Origin: Trametes villosa
Taxonomy: Eukaryota; Basidiomycota; Agaricomycetes; Polyporales; Polyporaceae
NCBI GenBank assembly: GCA_002964805.2
Contig: PUDQ02000059.1
Span: 1 to 64,000, forward strand
Direction of reading: 5' to 3'
DNA: 64,000 bases
Below, piece after piece: positions 55,726 to 64,000 of the stretch (position 1 is the stretch's first letter; each line of letters starts with the position of its first letter). The translations under genes were made by a program, and so were the position numbers. The notes beneath the pieces were generated by a model that saw nothing but the letters and a program-made list of their open reading frames with translations, searched no databases and had not been told where the DNA came from.

Positions 55726-57457
55726 TCAGAACACTCTGACTGTCTGCGCAATCGTGCCCTCGGCGTCCGAGTCACTGTCGCACGTGGAGCCAGAGGCCGA
55801 GTCTGACTGAGGCTGATGGAGACGTAGAGCCAGTAGAGCAGGGAGTGGTACATCATCATCGAACTCTGGAGACGATGCCGGTGTAGGTACTTTGCCAGAG
55901 CCAACCCGGGGTGTGGGGGTTGCGAGCGAACTTGATGCAGCTGAAGTTCTGGAATGGGAAGCGTGGGGACTGCGTGACGGGCTGCTGAGAGAGAGTTGGG
56001 ACGATGTGCTCTGGAGACGACGGCGCCGAGGGCGTGGCTTGGGGAGACTGCGTCTCCGTAAGAGCCACCTGCTCGGCTTGAAGCTTCCGGGATAGCGACC
56101 CTAGGAAGGTGCCCTTGTTCACCCCCTGTAGCGCAAAGACATATTCTATGACGAGCCCACGAGAACTTGTATGACTTACTCAGTGAGTCCGTTCAAGTTG
56201 AGGATGGGGACAATTGCCGCTGCGGGGTGTCCATGCGCAAGCACGGCGTGTGGCGCCTGGCCTGCCTGCATGACAAGCAGGGATGGTGTGGGCGCGCAAA
56301 CAGTGGCGGGCGGTCGCGTTGCTCCAGGAATAGCGGAACGCCTCCAGCTGGTTCGTCTACACTCGCTATGTTACGTCACCTTGGCCAGTTTCGCATTCCC
56401 TCACCCTCACATGATTCATTTCGCTCGATGTAACAGTCCTCAGATCGATTTCAATCAATCATCGTGGGGGGACTTACAGCTCGAGACGACACACCGGGCA
56501 GCGTAATCTCGTGTACTCTTTGTGCAGCCCTTCCATCAGCTTGAACACGGCACCGTTGAGCACCTCTGCCTCGTCCTTGGAGATGCCGCTGGCGCTGGCG
56601 CACCACTCCGTGACACTCTTGATTGCATCCGGCCGCCTGCCGCCTGCGCGTGCGTGCTCCTCCCTCGTGGCGAGGATGATCTTCTCGAACGAAACGGGCC
56701 CATTGCGCGTCGCTCGCCGCTCGACTGGAAGCTGCAGTAGCTTGGCCCACATATTGTCTTCGCCGTTGTCGTTGCACGCGCTCCAGGAGCGATAAGCCGC
56801 CTCCACCACCGTGGTGTCATCGTTCACGAGGGGATCACAGCACTCCTTGTGGTACCACACCTTGCAGAGATCGCAGTAGCGCAGCGTGTCTGCGTCCGGG
56901 ACGTACAGCCCCTTGCGTGGGCAAGACGGTTTGCAGATCGCCTTCGCTGTCTATGTTGCATCCATCAGCTTTGGTCCCACACGGAAGCTCAAGCGAGCCA
57001 CACGCACCTGCTCCAGCGACCACTTGTAGGCGCCAACCTTCGACCCCCGACGCTGCACGAGCTTATAGTTTGTCCGTAGGTACCATTCTTTCTGCGTCAA
57101 GCAGCGCAGGTCGACCTGGTCTTCCGCGAATGGGACGATGTTCGAGAGGTAGTCGATGGTGTCGGCGAAGTCTACACTGGACCAGTCCGTTGCAACGTAC
57201 TCCTGCGCACCAAGACGGCGCGGGAAAGCTTTGTCCCGACGCTCGAATTGCTCTTGCTGCAGCTCGTCCCTCCGAATGGCCCAGTCATACTTCAAATAAA
57301 TCTGATAGTGAATGAGCGAGCCGCACACGCATGTTACACTTGATCTGCTTACCCAATTGTTGTACTCCTCATCCACCCCAAGCCCTACAAGTTTCCCGTG
57401 TGTGTAGCCTCGCGGGTCAGTCTGCACACCCGGCGGGCAGCCCGGGGGCAACAACAT
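55726..57457 (-). CDS. PHD-finger-like zinc protein
   Basis: Putative chromatin-reader type protein. Exon 1 starts at ATG 57457 (MLLPPGCPPGVQTDPRGY) and ends at 57008. An in-frame 51 nt GTAAGC..CAG intron after EEYNNW is likely. Its body has DWSSVDFADTIDYLSNIVPF and LRCLTQKEWYLRTNYKL, reminiscent of a BAH-like fold. Exon 2 (56950 to about 56476) has the zinc pattern C-x3-C (ICKPSCPRKG), CDLCKVWYHKECC and a late CPVCRLEL, which is PHD/RING-like. A GTAAGT donor lies inside its apparent stop codon. Splicing to an exon reading RSAIPGATRPPATV and LNLNGLTE, then to VNKGTFLGSLSRKLQAE, extends it to an acidic tail (SPEFDDDVPLPALLAL) with stop at 55726. One frame change in the last exon (about 56040) is unexplained, so the 3' end is less certain. 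Confidence 0.6.
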
Positions 57458-57459
57458 GA

Positions 57460-58940
57460 CCCTATTTGGCGGCAGCGGTCAGAATTTCCAGCGGCGCTTC
57501 TCTCCCATACGACTCTTACTTACCAATCACCCACACGTACACGCACGGCCCCCTTCGGTAACGGCTCGTTGGGCGTATCATCCAGGCTCGCCCCGGGGCC
57601 ATCTCGTCCCACTGGCATCTAAGCGGTCAGATCCGTTATGCATGAACATTGCAGGGACGCTCACAAATGATAGAGTCGAGACGTGTGCATCGCAGCCACA
57701 CCTTGTCCATCCAGTCCGGCGGTAGTTCATCGTCATATGTCTCTGGACCGAGTGGGTTGATTCTTGGTGGGGACGACATCGCGAAGGACAGCGGCTTGGG
57801 CAAGGGCGCGATGAGGGTTAGTAACTTTCAAAATTTCAAGCTTTGAAGGCGGGGTTCGCCGAGATGGGCGCCTGGCGAGTTGCCTATCTTCTATTGTAAA
57901 GGACCTCGGTCTCCGACGTTATCGGAGTTTCCTGCTTTAGTAGAACAACGAAGCGCCGGCCTCGCGCCTCTCTCCTCGCCTTTGCATCAACATTCCAGGA
58001 GCGTACAGCTCGCTCGCTCCTCCAAGGGAGGTGGCATCAATGCGACTATTATGTCTCGGCGTGAAGGAATGTTGTGCATGCCCCAGGCTGGACCCTCACT
58101 CCTCACTCTCGGGCCACTGCGACGAGTGTCTGTGTGGGTTTTACGGCAGGTGTAAGTATGCCGTTATGGTCAATACATTCCTCCTTACATGGTAAGGGAA
58201 AGAGCGTACCTTTCGTGCGAGCTTGCTAAGCTATATGAATTTCAAGTTTGCGTGTGCACGACACACCGGCTCTGCGTCACCGTACCTTGCTATGCCTCCT
58301 CCGTACTCCCTAATATCATGGCAACTATGTTCCCTCATTCTGTTAGTGTAATTTGGGTCTTGGGGGCCAGCGTGGGAATATCAAAGAGCAGGGTCTACGA
58401 CCGCGAACCTGATGGCATAGAAAGGATTACACATACCACGACTTTTCGAACTTAGCACCCTGAGGCCGCGTATAGGTATACACGGAGAACGGTTCATCAC
58501 CGTCTATGCATAGGTATAAATAACATATGATACACATGCCTGCGCAAGATCGCGACGCAATGCTCCGTGACGGAGGCACGGGAAGTTGCTAGTATAGCAT
58601 AAGCTTGCTTGGTGTATGGCCTATCCATTTTGGGCAATTTACGAAACTCTCAGTAACTTGACGCTCGATACTTGGAATGAACATCCACCACGCTCTAGCC
58701 TCTAGCTCCCAGGGTATGAGTACACTGGGTAGCTGATTTATGTAGTAGGTGCCTGCGGCTCGGACTCAGATCTCAGACTGCATCCGTGGTGCGGCATTCT
58801 TGGCCCCCCAATTGCAAGTGCCTATATCCGACATGGGCACTATACTGAGAAGCTGAAAAGACTGACCAGTTTTTCTCAGTAGTCTCAGTGCAAGCAGCTC
58901 CTCAGCGCACAGTGGATATTCACTCAGTACTAGGCCGAGA
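57460..58940. other. No gene recognised
   Basis: Only short frames without domains. The last 400 bp are AT-richer and may contain the 3' end of the Plavaka element, but no convincing terminal repeat was identified. Confidence 0.4.
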
Positions 58941-58946
58941 AGACAT

Positions 58947-61900
58947 TCATATAACTACTTCATGTGCATGGTAGTCTACAAACCAGTTAACGTATAACAT
59001 TCTAAAACCATCTAGGGAGTCAGCGAAATGAAAGCCTGTCGGGATTCTCGTCCGCGCGTACACCCCAATGAGATGGCAGGCACGGACGATAAAATCCGTC
59101 GGGATGACACGGGTGACACGCCGACCGTGAGCCATCTCTGGCTTGACTATCCACATACCCATCACCGGGTCCGGCTCCTCGCCGACCATCTCGAACCACT
59201 CAACCACTGCGCATCGGTATCGCACGTACCCATGGGTAAATACGAGGAATGCCCGCACACGAGCAACCGTCATGCCGAGCATGCCGGGTGCGTCGGGGTC
59301 CGTCTGGACAAGAACGGTATCGAACCGCGGACGCTTCCCGTACCATCGTGGAACACACCGGACGATCTCCCGATGCATCCCGCCGACTCCTGCAAGCTCG
59401 CTCGGAGCATAGAATGTAGCAGTCACAGAGTATTGAAGAGCAATCCGGGTCCCCGGCGGCAGCACGGGAAGCGCATGGACAGGCAAATCGTCGCCAAGGT
59501 CTAGCTCTGGAAAGAGCTAGTCGTGCAAGAACCTGCGCAGGTACGTGTCGAGGTTGGGCTGCTTAAGCTTATGCATCATAGCATGAAGCTACCGCGAGTA
59601 CGCTGTACCGGTACATGGTCAGCACGTTGAGCCGATACATCAGCGACACACCCCGGTTCGCACCTGCTCGTTGGCCAGATCGGATAAAGGAGGTGCACCT
59701 GGGCGCATCAGGCGCGGCCGCAACCTCTACTTCGTGTCGAAAATGTTCATCTTGTAGCTGTTCGCGGTCTGGTCCGAGTGCTGCGCCTGACGTCCGCAAC
59801 GCGTGGGTGTATACGTCGCTCCGCAGCATTCCCCGACGCGCAAACTCCGCACGAGCGGCGGAGAGCTTGTTAAGTCGTGTGAGCGTGCGCAGGATTTGCC
59901 CAAGCGGCTGCTTCCGACTTGAACGACGCCAGGGTCGCTTGACGGCGACGATATGCTTTGACTCCGTGATGGAGGAGCACAAGCCGTTCGGCGACCCGAA
60001 GAGCTGAATCGAGCGCACATAGTGTAGGAGAGCATGCTGCCGAGGGAGTGTGAAGCCCTCCGGGAAAGCGTGCGAGGGTCGACTCCATGTTCGCGAGGTC
60101 TTCTGTGGTGTGGGCTGATCTTCGCGCAAGATAGCTGAAGTCGAGCAGCGCACTCAAACACTGGATCATCTTGACTGGGACGTAGCCGACGAGAGCGGGC
60201 AAGATGACCTGCGAGTGCAGCGTTAGATGGTCAATCAGCAGGCGCATCGCTAGAACGCACCTTCATGAGTGCCTTCGAATCATTGACTGAAGTTGCGACC
60301 ATTGGGAAATCGGCGCAATCCAGGATAGGCGGGGGCGACAGCAAGCCTGCAGAGGCGGGGTCAGATTATGCGTGACGGGGAAATCCGTGTGAATGTACGA
60401 ACCGTCTATCGATGTCGTCGAGGATCCTCTTGGCCTCCGCCTCGCTTTCCGCATTCTCCTTGATGTAGTCTTCGATCCACGCGATGACGTGATCCTTGAA
60501 GGGCCCTTTGATCAGCTGGTGAAGCAGATCGGGTGTAAGGAGCTCGTGGATGTCCGCGCGCGGAAAGTAGCGCGTGAACGGCTGAAGGAGCCGTACCAGT
60601 CAGTACTGTGCACGCCGCAGCCGCAGATACCAGGCGGTCAGCCCAACGCACCGTCACTTCGCTCACGACCCCGAATGTATCCCAAAGCTCGCCGCGGTCG
60701 TAGGTTGATTTGAGCTCATCGGTAAGCTCGCGGAATCGGGGATCCCCTGCGTACGCAAGCTCTTCTGGTCGCACTAAGCATTTATGGAACATGAGCAAAC
60801 TCGCCCAGAGCAATAGTAAACAAGAAGCGCGTACTTCGGGCACCAGCCTTGCACGATACCGGCGAGATACACCTGTTCTGGGTAATCGGCGATGAACGGG
60901 CCCAGCTCGAAAATGGCCCAGCGATAGTGGCCATCGGGACATTTGAGTACGCGCGGTGTTGTCATGCCTGCGCGGAGGGGGCAAACACGTGCGTGAGGGC
61001 ATAGCGATACAGCTGTTTCTTGAATAGGCGGAACTCAGGGTCCTGTTTTGCACCACGTTCGCCTGCTCGTCGTCAGTATAACTGGGGGGATGCGAAAACA
61101 TCACATAACCGTACCTTTTGGGATGGCTAGAAAAGCGATAGGGAGCACACCGTCGGCATGCGCATGCCGCATGTCGTTATGCAAGTTGCCAAGGGACATG
61201 TAGACCGGGTGGAATGCCTGGTTCCCCGTCTGCACGGACACCGTCGTCTTGTCAGCGCCGCCTATGATTGGCACTAGCATAGCACCATGCGTGGCTGGAT
61301 CTTGAGCGATGATGTCCTACAGTGAATGTCAGTATACCGCGCACGTGTTCGGTCGGCCTGGGGAGTCGACACACACCGCCTTCTCTCGCACGCCCACTGC
61401 GTGGACATGAGGTTCGAGATTCGACGAATTGAACCCTCGGGCCCATCGACGAATTCTTCGTACGGCGCCGTATCAAACAGTAAACTTGCCGTTGTAATCG
61501 GTGTTTCCAGCCATGGATATGGCGACGTGTTCAGTATTGCGAGCGTGGACTACGTACTTTTCCCGTTTCCAGGCTGGAGAGTTGTCCACAGGGCCGGTGT
61601 ACTGCACTGCAAAGCTATGCCATGGGATATCGCCGTACCCGATGCGGTCCACAGTGCTGAGGAGGTGCGTGGCGCTGTTGAAGAAGGGTGGGATGTCGTC
61701 GTGGCCGTGGAGGACATCTCTGGCGTCTACGATGTGGAGCAGGTGTCCGACGTCGCCTTCGGAACTTTCCATCTTCTCAAATGAATGTGCTGCAAACTCA
61801 TATGTTGGGCGATCCGGGAAGGGATCCCAGTCGTGAGCGACTGGTCGGAATTCTGGCGGCGCAGCCGGGTCAAGTAGGTTCCCTTCGGCATCGCAGATTT

Positions 61901-62092
61901 TGCCTGATTGACACTCTTAAGTTACCCAGGTATCAAGTTGGGCCCAAAAAACGTACCGTCCGGCAGGGGATGGTACCGCAAAATGGATGGAGGCGGAGGC
62001 GGCTTCGGACTGCGGTGGTAGTGGGTCCGATGTTGGGTGACAGCGCGGAGCGTCGGGAACGAGCGCCGGCAGAGTGCACAAGCCTGGGCCAT
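58947..62092 (-). pseudogene. Plavaka-type CACTA transposase, nearly full length but broken
   Basis: Nine or so exons of a Plavaka transposase are recognisable in order. A C2H2 finger starts at ATG 62092 (MAQACALCRRSFPTLRAV). Next come DWDPFPDRPTYEFAAHSFEK and IPWHSFAVQYTGPVDNSP (61903 to about 61390). The first catalytic Asp motif is in LVPIIGGADKTTVSVQTGNQ (61316-61115). Then follow CPDGHYRWAIFELGPFIADY, RADIHELLTPDLLHQLIKG (about 60560), APAYPGLRRFPNGRNFSQ, CSSITESKHIVAVKRPWRRS (about 59950) and the C-terminal domain with GGMHREIVRCVPRWYGKR to HAHEVVI at 58947. Lesions: an extra GA near 61390, a lost C in a C-run near 60975, a short deletion after RNFSQ near 60300 and an in-frame TAG just before LFPELDLGDDLP near 59520. 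Inactive but recent enough to read throughout. Confidence 0.8.
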
Positions 62093-62520
62093 CGCTGGGT
62101 CACTGAGGGGCCAAAACGCTTGGGTGGAGCAGTATAGCAGGAAGTGAGGGACTGAGAGCAAGACGGCGGTTGTCTGACGACGTCGAAAGACGCACGCGGG
62201 AAGGAAATATCATAGGCGCCCGTGACTCAAAAACTTGCGCCCCCTCTCTCGTCTTCCTTCATCTTCCTTCGACTCCTTTCGCCCAAGGCAGCTCCCGTAC
62301 CCGTTTCCAAGGCCACTCAACCTCTTGAAAGTACGTTCTTGAGTGCATCTGGGCTGTGCATGACCTGACTTATCGTCTCAGCTGAGGATGGGCGGCCAGA
62401 GCCCTCAGGTTCGCCGCGCAGCCTCAGGAGACGACGCCGCCGTTCGCAGCAGCTCAGATGAACCGGTATGTTCAGGGACATGAGCTCGCCGCACGCACCA
62501 GTAGGTAAAGTCAAAAACAG

Positions 62521-64000
62521 GATGTCGAGTCGACGCCCAAGCCACGCCGCTATGCTACCCGGAAGTCGACTCAAAACCGCAGGCCGGGCGTTGAAGCTGG
62601 CTTAGCAAAACGAACCCAGCAAGAGATCAGCGCGGGTGCCGCTGAGACGTCGCGCAGAAAGCAGGCCAAAGCGGATCAGGAAGCCCGCAAGAAGGAGGAT
62701 GCCTTCCAGCGGCGCAAGAACGGCACCAAGCGAGTTGCAGCTATCCAAGACGATCGCGCCCGGCGCGACACCGCACTCGCCAAGAAAATGGGAGATCCGC
62801 CCGCTACTGGGGAGGGAGGGAGTGGCAAGGGGAAAGAAGGGAAGCGTGCGTTTAGTAGCCTTGAGGCTGCTTCGACGCGAGATCAGCAGGTGCTGATGAT
62901 CAACTTTGGTAGGGCGTACCAGGGCGTACCCACCCAAACGGTAACACTCAAGCAGCGCGCACACGTGCAAATCCAGATTCCTAGCGGTTCGTAAACGAAG
63001 CTACAGGGAGCACCGACAGCTCTCAACTTGGGCCGCATAACGAACGTTTATCTTCCCTTCTCGCCACTCGTTATGAGCAAGGCCGCCCCGCTTCGTCTCC
63101 AGCTGTGTTGGACAGTCCCGATGTCTCGGGCACCGCTAGTTTGTCAAGCCTTAGACACTCTTTGGTTCTGATACTGACGACAGGCTCTCCAGGCATCGAC
63201 CAAGGTGACGAGTTTGTCATGGACGACGAGGCGTTTGAAGACGATGAAGACGAAACGGGCACGACAGGATACAGCGACGGAGGCATCGGTCTTGCCAGCC
63301 AGGATGTCGACATGATGGACTACGAGGTCCTCGACGAAGATGAAGATCCGGCGGCCTCTCATGACGAAGATACATCCTACCACGACCTCGAACTGGGCGA
63401 CGATCTCGGGTCCGATCAGCCTGATCACGACGGTGAGTCCATTCATCTAACACGCTGACCGCTCTGACCATGCTCGCTTTGCACATAGTGATAGATCTTT
63501 CCGACGATGACGGCGACATAAGTACAAGTAACGCCGCACCAGGTGTGTGCCAGTAGAGCTCTTTGCTCATCTCATGCAATCATAGCTCACTATATCTGAC
63601 AAGAAGACGAACTCTCGGAACGGGAAGACCAAGAAGAACGAGAAGGCACAAGGTTCGAGTCGCTCTGCGAGGAAGGGCGGGTCGGCATCACGGTCATCAT
63701 CGCAGGTATGGTCGCACTTGTGATTGGGTACGGATATGGGGTCTGACCAGATGCTATTCTACGTTCACTAGAGTCCGACTGCTGCACAGAAGAAGAAGAT
63801 GCGGGTCGCCGCGACGCGCGATGAGCTACAGGCTGAGAGAGTGACGACGTCCGCGGGGGGAGCTAAGCGCCCGGCCAAGGATAGGTGCGTCTACACGAAG
63901 CGTGTTTGTTCATACACTCATCAATGTTTTGGGTTTAGCATGGTCAAGCCCCAGGCCAAAAAGGCGCGCTCGGAGGTTGACGCGTTCACCGCTGACTACC
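62521..64000 (+). CDS. Acidic/basic nuclear-type protein, 5' exons, runs off the edge
   Basis: Exons after a CAG acceptor at 62520 begin DVESTPKPRRYATRKSTQNR, with a helical charged run (RRKQAKADQEARKKEDAFQR). Later exons read DSPDVSGTASLSSLRHS, an acidic block (FVMDDEAFEDDEDETG, EVLDEDEDPAASHDED) with GTGAGT at 63433, then basic Ser/Lys-rich pieces (KKTNSRNGKTKKNEK, 63601-63703; SPTAAQKKKMRVAATRDE, 63771-63885) and a last piece entering KPQAKKARSEVDAFTADY at the window end. Splice sites are regular and frames join. Alternating acidic and basic low-complexity blocks are typical of N-termini of transposon or chromatin proteins in this group. The catalytic part, if any, lies beyond 64000. The start (perhaps ATG 62458) is not settled. 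It is divergent from the Plavaka gene, with about 370-430 bp between them. Confidence 0.5.

Overview
The window looks like nuclear DNA of a mushroom-forming basidiomycete (Agaricomycetes). Genes are split by many ~50 bp introns with fungal splice signals (GTRNGT donors, YAG acceptors, one exact TACTAAC branch site). The mobile-element set is also typical of that class: a Helitron with a retropepsin-like N-terminus, Plavaka/CACTA transposases, a DIRS-like tyrosine-recombinase retroelement, LINE, hAT and Ulp1-bearing elements. No housekeeping gene was recognised, so this reads as a transposon-rich accessory or pericentromere-like block.

Layout. 175-7770: a near-complete Helitron (minus strand), apparently inserted in or beside a decayed LINE reverse transcriptase (7772-8515). 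8815-12594: a Ulp1-like SUMO protease gene followed by a frameshifted DDE-type transposase relic. 13026-13963: a small minus-strand gene. 15324-17354: a six-exon KDM3-type JmjC demethylase-like gene. 17.4-26.5 kb: mostly gene-poor decayed sequence with ORF scraps, a diverged ~100 bp repeat pair and a Plavaka tail. 27963-34280: two co-oriented multi-exon genes that look like one transposon-like unit (a zinc-finger, CACTA-like protein of about 1,350 aa and a smaller partner). 35432-37029: a TET/JBP-like 2OG-Fe(II) dioxygenase. 37750-40990: a DIRS-like element (gag, RT, RNase H, tyrosine recombinase) whose RT palm has been deleted. 42110-44180: LINE ORF1/endonuclease relic. 44352-44486: a long hairpin. 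46480-47600: degenerate ~450 bp tandem duplication. 47750-48639: an unrecognised gene. 49815-51530: hAT transposase relic. 51522-52514: a ~1 kb element with long terminal inverted repeats that carries a tRNA-like Pol III unit. 53692-54244: a gene of an unnamed family. 55726-57457: a PHD-finger-like protein gene. 58947-62092: a nearly full-length but broken Plavaka transposase. 62521-64000: an acidic/basic nuclear-type gene running off the right edge.

How it fits together. Three genes have chromatin-type domains: a putative 5-methylcytosine dioxygenase, a putative histone H3K9 demethylase and a PHD-finger protein. They lie among elements in every state of decay. The Helitron and the 28-34 kb pair are the best preserved; the DIRS, LINE, hAT and Plavaka copies have premature stops (several consistent with C-to-T change), frameshifts or deletions. 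Family assignments rest on motif recognition by eye and remembered family patterns, not on database searches.
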